Shown piece after piece: positions 23,601 to 34,373 of a stretch of DNA of 64,000 nt. Source of the stretch: Daucus carota subsp. sativus (taxonomy: Eukaryota; Streptophyta; Magnoliopsida; Apiales; Apiaceae); the NCBI RefSeq assembly GCF_001625215.2, contig NC_030381.2, forward strand, positions 18,005,131 through 18,069,130. Direction: 5' to 3'. Under the pieces are notes generated by a model, which saw only the letters and a program-made list of their open reading frames with translations, did not search any database and was not told where the DNA came from. The position numbers were made by a program, and so were the translations under genes. Within the stretch, counting starts at the first letter, position 1, and the number at the start of each line of letters is the position of its first letter.

Positions 23601-24683
23601 CACTACGGATATGGAATTACCACTACATTCAGCTTTAAACCTCACCATAAGGTAATTAAGGTAGACAGATCAATAATCTATCAGCAATTACAAACTACTT
23701 ACGCACAATCACGTCATAAATACACTAAAAATCTTATTTATATATTCGACAAATTCAATAAATACATCAGAAAAATTCCATAGCAAAAACGACAAAACCT
23801 CACTTATTTAATCTATCAGTGAAGTACGGACTACTTTCATACAATGACATCATAAATACATTAAAAATCTTATTCACACGTTCGATAAATTCTATAAATA
23901 CATTAGGAAAATTCCATAGCAAAAAGCAACAAGACCTCACTTATATAATCTATGAGCGATTTAGAGACTACTTTCATACAATGACATCATAAATAGACCA
24001 AAAACCTTATTCGCACATTCGACGAATTCTACAAACACATCAAAACAAATTCTGCAGCAAAAAGCAACAAAACTTTACTTATATGATCCATCAGTGAATT
24101 ACAGACTAGTTTCATACAATGACATCATAAATACACTAAAAATTGAATACACACATTCGACAAATTCTATAAACACATGAAAACATATTCTGCAGCAAAA
24201 GCTCACCAAATACATCAAATTCAAAAGTCTCACCTGTTTGCGCTCCCGCGACCTGGCAGCCGACTCGCGATTCTTAATCATCCTCCTCTGGCGTTGCATA
24301 ACAACCTTATCCAACGACTCCACTCTCCTCTTCCCTTTCCTCCCTTCCTCCACTCCGCTCCGCTCCGAAACAATTCCTCCGCCTACCGCTCTCCCATAAA
24401 CTCCAGCATCGCTCCACAGCCGCTCCACCTTGACGACCTCCGTCTCCTCCACCTTCGCATCCGCTTTGGCCAAAAAATCCTCCAGCGTCATCAGCTCGCC
24501 GTCATCGCTCGGCTCCACCTTGAGCTCCTTCTTGGCCGTCTGCGCCACGATCTCGCCCCACACCTCGTCCACCGTCTTCCGGCGAGGCGGCGGCGAAGTG
24601 GAGGAGGAGCTGAAGATGCCGGAGATGGAGAGAGTGAGGTCGGTGGCGTTGGAGTCGAGAGGCTTGAGATCAGTGGACGCCAT
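20640..24683 (-). CDS. Group A bZIP transcription factor, GBF4/ABF-like
   Basis: Four exons join in phase 0: 24683-24234 (150 codons), 23126-23055 (24), 20947-20918 (10) and 20720-20640 (26 plus TAA), giving 210 residues. All introns have GT-AG. The N-terminus has LTLSISGIFSSS and TVDEVWGEIVAQ, then MTLEDFLAKAD, the conserved regions of ABA-related group A bZIPs. The basic region RRMIKNRESAARSRERKQ (N-x7-R) ends exon 1. Exon 2 starts AYQVELESMVMKLEEEN and carries the leucine zipper. The C-terminus ends LRRVHSGEW, similar in position to the GBF4/ABF tail. It is expected to be a nuclear dimer binding ACGT (G-box/ABRE) sites. Gene start and splice sites are well supported; the precise orthologue is not. 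Confidence 0.92.
22395..22421. repeat. (CA)n microsatellite in bZIP intron 2
   Basis: About 13 CA units following a short imperfect CACACA stretch. Confidence 0.9.
23672..24206. repeat. Minisatellite of about four 137-bp units in bZIP intron 1
   Basis: The landmark CATAAATA recurs at 23714, 23851, 23988 and 24126, spacings 137, 137 and 138 bp. Units share ACTTTCATACAATGACATC, TTCGACAAATTCTATAAA and GCAAAAAGCAACAA. The array occupies about half of the 1.1-kb first intron and stops about 28 bp short of the exon 1 donor site. Confidence 0.9.
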
Positions 24684-24687
24684 AATT

Positions 24688-24698
24688 GGGCGGGAAAA
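24688..24698 (-). promoter_or_regulatory. E2F-like site just upstream of the bZIP start codon
   Basis: GGGCGGGAAAA on the plus strand, i.e. TTTTCCCGCCC in the gene's sense orientation, matches the E2F consensus TTTSSCGC in its core. It lies five bases before the ATG, so probably in the 5' UTR. Binding is untested. Confidence 0.35.
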
Positions 24699-25683
24699 TT
24701 GAGGAGGTAGTTATGGTGATGATTGGGGTGTCTAGGGATTGGAGAAGAAGGAATTGGGGGAAGTTGATGTCAATTGTCAACAGTGGGTGTTTAGTAGTAC
24801 TAATCATTGAGGAGATAGATGTCCAGATGGACTGCCGCTGTTATGTTTCTGACTCGCTTGACTTTAATTTTAATCTTTTAACCGCCGATTTTATAATTTA
24901 ATCGTCATTTGAATTTTTATTTAATAAATTTTAATGATTTATTATAAAAGTTAAGAATTTCAAGTGGGAACGATTTAAGAAAAAATATTTAGTTTGAATT
25001 AAATTTCATGAAAAATCTGATTTGTCGGGTTATATGCGATTTCTACGTTGTTTGAGACATATCTTGAATTGGATCTTACGATGTATGTAAAATTAATGGA
25101 TTTTTTTTTGAACTTCGAACTAGTCGAAGAGGTAAATCTAACTGGAAAAGTTCATAAATTGAGGTGCACATACAAATACGAATTTTGAGAAAAAATCCTA
25201 CTCGATTTTATAGTTTTATATGATGAGGAGACTTTTATTATTCTTGGTATACTATTAGATTAGGAATAATTAGCAGCAAAGCAATATAGACAGAGAATAA
25301 GTGGGAAATCATGGATATTTTTCTTGAAAGAGTTCTGAAGTTTAAAAATTTTCTTCTCTCCTTTTGTTAGTTAAATTATGTATATTTATAGTAGTTGTTT
25401 TGTTTATTTAATTATTAGCAACTACTAGTTTCTAATATTTCATAAAAACCAATGTTTGTATTATGATCTTGGCTTCATTTTTATAATTATTTAATTAATT
25501 ATGACTAATACTTATTGATTATATTTTTTTCATGTAAATTTGTGTGTTCGACGATATCATGAATTACTTCTATGTGAATGGAAGTATGATTGACAGATAC
25601 ACTATTAGAGGCACCCATACAATTAACATAATTGAATTTGAGCGTTACAACATCAATGCATCATTGATTTTCTGAAAGCGTTA
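24699..25683. other. bZIP upstream region and AT-rich intergenic DNA
   Basis: Presumed promoter and 5' UTR of the bZIP gene, grading into AT-rich sequence. I could not assign a TATA box with confidence. No gene seen. Confidence 0.5.
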
Positions 25684-26287
25684 CTGTTAGGAATATGTCG
25701 ATCTTGATGATATATCAAAACATTTAATATAATTTAACTTGTATTTAAATATATCAACGGATATCATACTATTTGTAGTATCTAATGATCATATAACCCC
25801 AACAACCAATGTTAAGATATTATAATCTAACTAGTGCTTTTCAATATTAGTAATTGATAGAATAATCTTAATTGCTTTCAATTTTGCAATTGGAGTAAAT
25901 GTCTCATCAAATCTATTTCTTCTTCTTGAAAATAGCCTTTAGCGACCAATCTTGTTTGTTCCCTGTGACTATGTCATTTTCATCCATCTTGTTTCTGAAT
26001 ACTCATTTTATGCTTATGAAAGACCTGTCCTTAGGCCTAGGTACTAGCTTTCATACCTTGTTTCTCTCAAACTGATTTACCTCTTCTAGTATAGCTAAAA
26101 TTCAATCTAGATCTAAAAAGGCCGCTACCACTTTTGTAGGTCCTTCTTGTGATAAAAAAAAAACTGATATACAAACATTCATCCAAAGTAATGCTTTTAG
26201 TTTTGACACCTCCCATTGCATCTTCACTTATGAGCTCAAAGGGATTATCTCTAGTTGTTATGAATATGTCAATCTTGATGATAAGTC
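25684..26287 (-). pseudogene. Decayed Copia pol fragment with LTR-like start
   Basis: On the minus strand from about 26287: DNPFELISEDAMGGVKTKS, LDECLYISF, then (further frames, with stops) VNQFERNKV, LVPRPKDRS, VFRNKMDEND. This is the inter-domain and RT start region of a SIRE/Tork-type Copia pol, heavily decayed. At 25684 a sequence beginning TGTTAGGAATATGTCGATC resembles an LTR start. A related stretch, GAATATGTCAATCTTGATGATA, recurs at 26264 next to the Harbinger insertion. The relation of these two copies is uncertain. Confidence 0.65.
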
Positions 26288-27074
26288 TTACACTCTGTTT
26301 GGATGACCTGAATGAAATGAGTTTAGCCCAGAATGGAATGGGCCATTCCATTCCAAAAATAGAAATTCTGTTAATTGGCCCAAGGAATGGAATAGCCCAT
26401 TATTTTATTCATTCCAATCCATCAATTAATCCGACAATCAATTCATTTCTGAAAGTGCGGGTTAAGCCCATTCCATTCATTCACGCTTTCCGCCTCTCTC
26501 ACGCATCTCTCTATCCGCCTCTCTCACTCTCTCGCATCTCTCTCTCTCTCTTCCTCGCATCTCTATCTCTCATCTCTCTCTTCCTCGCATCTCTCTCTTC
26601 CTTTTCTGCCTCTCCCCCACTCTACACTCTCTCTTTATCTCTTTTCGACTAAAAATTTTGTGAATCCATAATTCATCTCCTTTGAAGACGAAGTTTAAGC
26701 CTCAATCACATATTTTGGAGCTTCGATTGCTCTATCCAAACAGGTTTTAAATCTATCGATTTAGATAAAATATTTATCTTATTTATGGTAATTTTTTTGG
26801 AGCTTATTATGTATGTTTATAGCCTATGCTTGTATATATACATTCCATTTTTTCTTCGATTTATGTATGTTCATAACTCGTTATATGTGTGTATGTTTGT
26901 ATGCTGAGATGATTTATTTGTGCGTATATGTCTGTATAAATTTAAACAGGACTTGTCGTGTTTATATATGAATGCTTGTTTGGTCCATTTCACCGTGTTA
27001 AAGTATTTTTTTAGAATGTGTGCTACTTGTTTGAGTAAAAGCCTCTAAGAACAACAACATGGTTATATGCCGTA

Positions 27075-27359
27075 ATGGCACGTATTCCGTTCAGTAAAAG
27101 AAATTCTAGGCGAAAGAAGAGAATTATGCTATATATGGTGTGGCTGAAAATGATTGCTTTGATATCTTGGTATTTTCAAATGATTGTTGTGTTAGGGACT
27201 AGGGTAGCACTAAGACCAAGGTACTCAATTTTTAAGATGGAAAGAATTCACTATGTTGATAGGTTAGTTAAACAAAGTGATGATACGTGTATTATAAATC
27301 TTCGGATGGATATGAAGACATTTCATAAATTATGGATAAAAAAGAGATGGGCTTTTTAA
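27075..27359 (+). pseudogene. PIF/Harbinger transposase, N-terminal remnant
   Basis: The frame includes RIHYVDRLVKQSDDTC and NLRMDMKTFHKL, which is the conserved N-terminal domain of plant Harbinger (HARBI1-like) transposases. The family continues into the DDE nuclease domain; here the sequence stops at 27359 and the nuclease region is absent. An internal deletion must have joined this piece to the neighbouring Myb-like gene, which starts 36 bp downstream. No catalytic residues remain. Confidence 0.75.
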
Positions 27360-27394
27360 GAGAATATTTCTGTTCCTATACATGCAGAATTGAA

Positions 27395-28926
27395 ATGGCT
27401 AGTGATATGGAATCAAATAATTCATCAGTAGAAAGAGGCGCTGGAAAAAATAAAAGGAAATGGACTGAAGATGAAGATGGAAAACTAGTCGAAGCTTTGA
27501 TGAAGACGCTAAAAAAGGATTTCGATGTTGTGTACGACATCTGCTATGGAGCAAACAGTTCGGGGTTTGGATGGAACGCAGAAGACAATGTTCTTACGGC
27601 ACCGAGGGATGTCTGGGTTCAATATCTTAAGTTAATTAATTATCACATATAAATTCTGATCCTTAGGCTGTCCTCATTTCAAAATGCCATTGTTTATAGT
27701 TCCATCAAGGGATCTGCTTTAAATTCTAATGCTCAATTGTATCGTTTTAGATTACTAATGTTATTTACTTAATTTGAGATAACTGCAAGTCTGGAAACTT
27801 GAAATGTTATGTTACTTGATGGATATGAATTTGTAATGTGAATAAGATTACTTGTGTTATCTGTTGCATGTTAAAGCGTACATAAATCAACACTAGGATC
27901 TAAACTGTACCATATTGAGAGGTAATCTAAAATTATATTCGTAATATATGTTTATGTGTTAGTTTGATAATGGCTGCATTACAATCTAATTTGAAAAACA
28001 GTTAACCAAGTAGTGATGGTATGTACTTCTTTCCAAAAAAAGAAAGAAAAAAGAAACTGGTAAGTTCTAACTAAGTAGCAACATGAGTATCTAACTGGAC
28101 AAGTGTTCCTGTAGCTTCCTCATTCTCTCACTAATTTTGGTTCTTCCAACCTGAAGATAGTTCACTGAGTTACATAGCAACCAGACGAGGTGCGCAGATG
28201 AATTAGCGGCCAGTAATGGTGTAGATGCTATATTGATTTTATTATGTTTTCTTTTCTGCTTCAAACTATATTCCTTAAGAAACTGCTTCTTTCGTAAATT
28301 GTCATATTTGTAGTCTGATGCTTCTTTAGTAAAGTTTATTTGTTCACAATTGAAGCTTAATGGAGCTATTGTTGTGGCTTGTGAAAGTTGTGGATAATAC
28401 ATATTTGTTTTTAGTTGTGCAGGTTCATCCTGGAGCAGCTAAATGACAGAATACTGCCATGCCATCATTCAAAGAACTTTCAGTTATTTTGGGAAAAGAT
28501 AGAGCAACCGGAAATATGGTTGAAAATCTTGAAGATGTGGTAGGAGAATTGAACGCTGAAGATGCTGATGAATTATCTCTTTAGGAGGACCTGCAACGAA
28601 GCACACATTCAGACGAGTCAACAAGCAAGAAAAGGAAGATAGGAAATGTAGAATCATTGTTGGAAGCTGTGTATGCTGCTTCAGACAGGATTTCCAATCA
28701 GTTTGAGGCGTCAACCAAGTTACTTATTGCAACAGAAGAAGATATGATGCAGAAAAAGAAGCAACTAAATGACGAACTATCAAAAATTCCAAATCTCACA
28801 GTATTGCAGAAGCTTCAAGTTCCAAAGAAAATAGCCAAGGACGAAGATCTTATGATATTGTTTTTTGAAGCACCGACCGAGGAAAAAATCATCCTTGTCA
28901 ATGCTATTTTGAATAACCAGATTTGA
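27395..28926 (+). pseudogene. Myb/SANT-like accessory protein of the Harbinger element, broken
   Basis: Start MASDMESNN at 27395, then KNKRKWTEDEDGKLVEALM, the Myb/SANT-like DNA-binding start. This runs directly into TLKKDFDVVYDICYGANSSG, which normally follows only after about 50 more residues, so part of the domain is deleted. The frame stops at 27652. After a non-coding, probably intronic stretch it resumes near 28426 with MPSFKELSVIFGKDRATGNM, and then (after a TAG at 28582) runs from VESLLEAVYAASDRI to FFEAPTEEKIILVNAILNN at 28926. Proteins of this type accompany Harbinger transposases and help DNA binding and nuclear import. Confidence 0.8.
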
Positions 28927-29499
28927 GCAAACTTTGTTATTAATGTCCTTTGTTTTTTAGCAACATTTGGTAAAACTAGACTTAATAACCCTTTCATTTT
29001 ATTGTTATGCATAAAGACATTCTGGAATATGTTATTTTTTGTTGAATATTTTAGTTTGATTCTTTTATTCACTATTTAAAGTTATGTAGCAGTGGTTATA
29101 TCCATATTTATGGCAGGGGTGAACATTTGTTAAATCTGAATAATAAAGTTCTTTATAGAAATAATTGATTTTTTTTTTGGAAAATAAATGAATTAATACA
29201 TTCCATTCCATTCCTTGAGTAACCAAACAACTCCATTGAATGGATTCAATCATTCCATTCCAGTCACAAAAAAGATAAACCAAACAAGAGGCTTGAAAGA
29301 CCATTCCATTCAACACCTTTTCTTTTCTACCACCATTCCGTACCAATTTTCATTCCATTCCTAACCAAATTCATTCCTTCCAACCAAACACAGTGTTAGC
29401 GTAAATTTACTTGTATTCAAATGTACATAATCAGTTGATAACATACTATTCAAATTACTAAATAAAACAAGAATAATATTTCAAAATAAATATTAAAAA

Positions 29500-30802
29500 C
29501 TAATTAAAATGATTTTCAAATTTATACCATATATGCTCGATCAAATCCGACTGGAGATTACGGTGAACATTTCTATCATGAATTTCAGCAATTCTCTGTA
29601 GCATATTGGTAAAATCGGGAATAGGTCCATGTGATATTTCAACTGTTGAAGCATCGTTTAGGTTAATCCCTTCGTCATAAATAAAATTTGATAAGCTCGC
29701 ATATGTGTCCCTTTCATCCTAAACAATAATATTATGACGTATGATGCACGCATACATGATATCTTTAAGAACTCATCTTTGCCAAAATCGTGATGGTCCT
29801 CGTATAATGGCAAAACGTGATTGAAGTACTCCGAATGCCCGCTCAACATCTTTACGCACCGCTTCTTGACATTGCGCATATAATTTTCTTTTATCCGCTT
29901 GAGCCAATGCGATAGTTTTAACAAAAGTACCCCATTCGGGATAGATGCCGTTGGCTAAATAGTATCTTTTGTTGTATGTTGTGCCATTTATCATGAACTA
30001 TATTGTGGGTGCTTGTCCTTGTAAAATGTTAGTGAATAATGGAGACTAGTTTAGAACATTGAGGTCATTATTCGATCCCGGAACACCAAAAATGCATGCC
30101 AAATCCAGAGATCTTGTGATGCAACTGCTTCAAGCATGATTGTTGGTGTGCCATGATCACCTCCTATAAACTGACCTTTCCACGATACTGGACAATTTAT
30201 CCAATCCCAATGCATACAATCAATACTACCTAACAAACCTGGATATCCACGTGCCTCTCCCATTTGAAGTAAGCGATGGATGTCCTCGATATTGGGTCGT
30301 CTTAGATATTCTGCACCAAAAATTTCATTGAATCCTTTACAAAAATTAACCAGACAATCAATGGCAGTGATTTCCCCAATTCGAATATACTCATCAACGT
30401 AATCAGCTGGCCCTCCATATGCGAGCATTCTCAGGGTTTTGGTGCATTTTTGTAATGGATCAAAAAGGCCTCTTCTCCCGATAGCATCAAACCTCGTTTG
30501 AAAATACTCTGAATATTGTTCAAGGGCTTTCACTATACGTAGAAACACATGTCTGTGCATTCTAAACCTTCTTCGAAATTGCATATACGTATACAATGGT
30601 TGCTCATAAAAGTAGTCATTGAACAAACGCATGTGCCCTTCCTCACGACCTCTATCAATATGTGTTCTTCTTCTTCTTCTTCTTCTTCTTCTTCGTATTG
30701 TAGAGCTATCAACGGATATGAAGTTATCAAAAAACCTTCTGTGCATTCGGAATTTATGATATCTTCACTATTCATACTTTCGTAAGAATTTGGAGAATCC
30801 AT
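29500..30802 (-). pseudogene. PIF/Harbinger transposase (HARBI1/Plant_tran type), frameshifted
   Basis: Start MDSPNSYESMN at 30802. A (GAA)n run near 30665-30695 is read as poly-Glu in one frame and poly-Arg in the other, and the frame change to REEGHMRLFNDYF falls around it. Then come FRRRFRMHRHVF, IGEITAID and GSIDCMHWDW (first catalytic Asp). A frameshift follows WIWHAF at about 30095. Next are YYLANGIYPEW, where the family has LADGIYP so the second catalytic Asp is Asn, and DVERAFGVLQ (catalytic Glu). The C-terminus reaches a TAG at 29500. The 3-bp-duplicating ends of this element were not found. Confidence 0.85.
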
Positions 30803-30929
30803 TGTTAAAACTTGAACATGTAGTAAGTGATGAAATGAAGAGACAAGTGATGAATGACATTTATAAAGTACAATAGAGCCGTTACAATAGAGTCGTTACA
30901 ATATAGCTGTTACAATAGATCCGTTGGAA
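30803..30929. repeat. Short repeats in the Harbinger intergenic region
   Basis: Four degenerate copies of GTTACAATAGAGCC (about 15 bp) at 30866-30925, between the transposase start and the end of the accessory gene. One copy is followed by CCGTTGGA, an MSA-like core in reverse orientation. Confidence 0.6.
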
Positions 30930-32060
30930 CTAAAACTTCAAAATATTAGTACGAGTATGGGCACAAAATTTTTCATGATCTTTCTTCTGCTCGAGAGACA
31001 TATATGATGTATCCATGACCGGATAATCCGTATATTTAGTCATTTTGTTATCCTCTGCTTCTTTCTCCTTTATCTTTACCAATTTCTCTAGTGCAGAAGC
31101 TTTTCTTTCATTAATCTCCAAAAATGTACTAGCTGAATCATTTTTTGCCTTTCCCTTCGCCTTTCGCTTTGCCGCCTTTTGCCCCGTAGGACGTACTTTT
31201 TGATCACTAGTGTCTGCATTAGATTATGACGTGTATGCTCCGGATTCTGATACTTTTGTTCTTTTACTTCCTTGTGGTTGATACGTTGTATTCCATTTAG
31301 CCTCGTCTTTCAACAATCTCCAGCAATGTATAAACTGAAAATTTGTGTTATTTTCAGATTTATACATTTGATGTGCATTTTCAAGAATTTGTTCATCAGA
31401 CCAACCACTATGATGTGCTTGTTGTACTCGCTTATAACATCCATTGAAACGAGCTATTCTTTGATTCAGCATGTTCCAGTGATTTTTTTTTTTGCTTTCC
31501 AGTTATTCGTTCTTCACTTTCATTGTGGATGTCGAAGTATGCTGCAATTCGATCACAGAATTTTGAAGCACTTTGATCAATTCTGACAATGGCATCCTTA
31601 TATGTATTAAGCCAGCTACTAATCAAAAGTATCGATGTCTCCTTGCTCCATTTGTGTTTGCCTTTTCGACTTGGCTCTTTTAAGTTTATGACAAGTTTTT
31701 CTGGCTCCTTGTCACAATTCACAGGTTGAGTTTCAGACACAAAAGTTGTAGGTGATAATGGAAAATATTCAGGAATTTGTGAAAATTCGGATTAAATTGA
31801 GAATATTGAAAACATTGATTATAAGGATAAAACGAAAAATCAGAATTTTGGAGATTGGCATGTGGAAAATTTGGATTAAATTGAGAATATTGAAAATTTG
31901 GATTTTGGAAACTAGCATGTGGAGAATTTGGATTTCATTGAGGATATTGAAAATTTGGATTTTTAGAATTGGGATTCGGAGAATTTTGAGAATTGAGATT
32001 TAGAGAATTCTGAGTATTTTGAGAATTTTGAGAATCCATTTGAGATGTATTATTTGACAT
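30930..32060 (-). pseudogene. Harbinger accessory ORF1 (Myb/SANT, NAM-associated type), broken
   Basis: Start MSNNTSQMDSQNSQN at 32060, followed by an Asn/Pro/Phe/Gln-rich repeated region (NPNFQYSQFNPNF-type units) with stops. Then KGKHKWSKETSILLISSWLNTYKDAI, the Myb/SANT-like start, a frameshift near 31450 (homopolymer TTTTTTTT at about 31480), then QRIARFNGCYKRVQQA and the C-terminal coiled NAM-associated part to 30930. This pairs with the transposase at 29500-30802, the same gene order as the better-preserved element at 59169-62472. Confidence 0.75.
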
Positions 32061-32269
32061 TTGTGAAATGATGTAGAAAAACAAGTATGCCATGAAAATA
32101 TATTAAGAAAGGCTATAAAATATATGAAAATATACTAAAGCTACACAGACAACTGTTGTTCAATTTGAACAACAAATGTGAACAACTTGACTCCAGTGGG
32201 AGACAACAAGGCCACACAAGCAAACAACCTGCAAAACACCGGTGTTAAAATTGCTCTGATACTAGTTAC

Positions 32270-33602
32270 ATTAACTATATTAAGAACGGGCCACATGTAC
32301 CGGTCAAGATCATCACTAATGTCTGATTGGATGGAAATGAAAATGAAGATGAAGAGGTCCAAAGAAAATCTCATAATACACATAGAAAGATGAGAAAGAA
32401 GTGCACGAGGACAAGAAAGTCATGAACATTCTATTTAATGACATAGATTTTGATATGTTTGATAATGTCATAAAGTGCACTACTGCAAAAGAGGTGTATG
32501 ATGCCATCCAAACTCCATGTGAGGTAACTGAACAAGTAAGGGAGAACAAAATGCAGTTGTTTGTTCAACAATATGAATATTTTCACTCAAAGACTGGAAA
32601 GTATTTAAATGATATATTTAGTATATTTCAAAAGCTTCTAAATGCAATATTGAAGCTGTATGGGAGAATATATCTTGTTAAAGACTCAAATCTCAAGTTT
32701 CAGAGGTCTATGTCTACAGAGTGAAAGCCTGCAACTGTTGATCTTAGGCAAGCCCATTATTTTAATGAGTATGCCTTGGATGAACTGTATGGAATACTGA
32801 AGACCTATGAATTTGAGATCCAGCAAGACGAAAAGATGGAAAATGGTTCAAAAAAATAGAAGAGTGTGACCTTGGCGGCTAAAAAGGCTGAAGAACAAGG
32901 GAATGCACTAAAAGTTGTGACTGCTAAAGGTACATCAAGTATGGAGGCTTGTAAAGGTCGAGCAGATGTTGGCAAAGGTAAAAAAGAAGCTGTTAGAAGA
33001 GGATGATGAGTCTTCTACACAAATGAGATGGATGACATTGATGAACATCTAGCCTTCATGTCTAGGAAATTCTCCAATATCGAGTTTAAAAGAAACTCAG
33101 TTGCCCCTACAACATTTAGAAGAATTAGTCAACCAAAACCATCATATTTGGTTGACTGAACAAAATTCAATTATTATAATTGTGATCAAGCCAGGAACTT
33201 CTCTAATGAATGTGGCAAACCTCCACCTGAAAGTAAGAGCTCATCAACTAAAAATGTTGATTACAGAAAGAATACTTTGAGCTCTTGAAGCAAAGAGAGA
33301 GTGCATTCATAACTGAAGAGAAGGACTGAGCAGTTGATGAAGATGACTCAAATGATAATCTTCTAGTCAATCTTGCCCTGATGGCTAAGGTGGGTGATGA
33401 AACAGAGGTCAACCCTGCAAGTAGTGGACAGATAAAAACTACTAACAATTCTGAATTATTTAAGATTGAATGTAAACAAATTATTGATGACATGTCTAAT
33501 GAGATTTATAAAAAAATCATGAGACTAGAAGATAAATATTACAAGTGGTATTTTTTTAAAAGTCATATTGCAAGTTATTTGACATATGAAGTGCGAGTAT
33601 AG
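32270..33602 (+). pseudogene. Copia gag remnant with zinc knuckle
   Basis: The frame from 32401 gives FDNVIKCTTAKEVYDAIQTP and REN...LFVQQYEYF, a UBN2-type gag. After stops it continues with YFNEYALDELYGILKTYEFEI, EMDDIDEHLAFMSRKFSN, YNCDQARNFSNECGKP (a knuckle with the first Cys changed to Tyr) and NLLVNLALMAKVGDE. At least five stops and two frame changes. It resembles SIRE/Tork gags but is a different family from the element at 230-12261. No LTRs assigned. Confidence 0.75.
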
Positions 33603-34373
33603 AAAATATACATTACTAAAAGACAAACCTAATTAACAAAAGAGTGACACCACGAGACTCTCTATATATGAAATAAGTAGACTGATAATCATTAAAAATA
33701 TGTCTGAGTTAAAGTTAGAAGTTAACCAGAATTATTTTTTTAACAACTTATTTTATCTTATTTTTTAATAATTTTATATGATAAAAAAATGGGCTTTTTT
33801 AGTAATTATTAAAAAAGTAAAAATTTGCATTTTCACGTTTTGTTTTAAACACTATTGTTGAAAATTACGGCACTTCAACTTTTTATTGCAAAAATATGTT
33901 AATAGTTACATTCAGTTGTGATAGTTGAATCTTCTTCTTTCATCTCTTCCATCTTAGCTTGCTTCGATGCATAATTCACAGATTTCTACACGAGATTGTT
34001 CAACTCGCGATCTCTTATTTCTAATCTCATTTATAATAAGTTTCAATCTCTATCTCATGTTTGTAATTGAGTTTTAAATCGCGATCCGATCTCTTTGATA
34101 TCTTTTTCTGTTTCAGATTTAACTATTTATTAATGATTTGCTTCATTTATTTGTTAATATGTAGATGCTTTTTAGTTCTATTCAAGTTATGGTAATCAAG
34201 TTGTATAGCTTGTGGTTGCAATTGAAGTTTTTGAGTTTAGAACATGTTGCTAACTAAGTTGCTGGATATAATTGTTTTCCGATTCTCCAAGCACATAATA
34301 CTATTTTTTAATAGGAAATTGATCATGTAATCATGTTTTGATTACTGAGTTGCTTACTGAGCATGTTGTTTAC

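Larger units (their letters stand above)
26291..29395 (+). mobile_element. PIF/Harbinger element, 3.1 kb, internally deleted
   Basis: Terminal repeats CACTCTGTTTGGATG and (reverse complement of right end) CACTGTGTTTGGTTGG, with TTA on both sides (26288-26290, 29396-29398). Subterminal regions are packed with CATTCCATTCC / GGAATGGAATGG repeats. It carries a truncated transposase start and a Myb/SANT-like gene, both plus strand. A CT-rich run of TCTCTC motifs lies at about 26490-26640. The element interrupts a Copia fragment. Confidence 0.88.

Noticed and set aside
24177..24710. Plus-strand ORF of 177 residues opposite bZIP exon 1
   Set aside because: Antisense shadow of a well-supported exon; low-complexity protein with no domain.
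26149..26652. Plus-strand ORF of 167 residues
   Set aside because: Runs across the junction of a Copia fragment and a Harbinger end and through a CT-rich simple repeat; no homology recognised.
31752..32003. Plus-strand ORF rich in Ile/Lys/Arg
   Set aside because: Antisense of the Asn/Phe/Gln-rich start of Harbinger ORF1.
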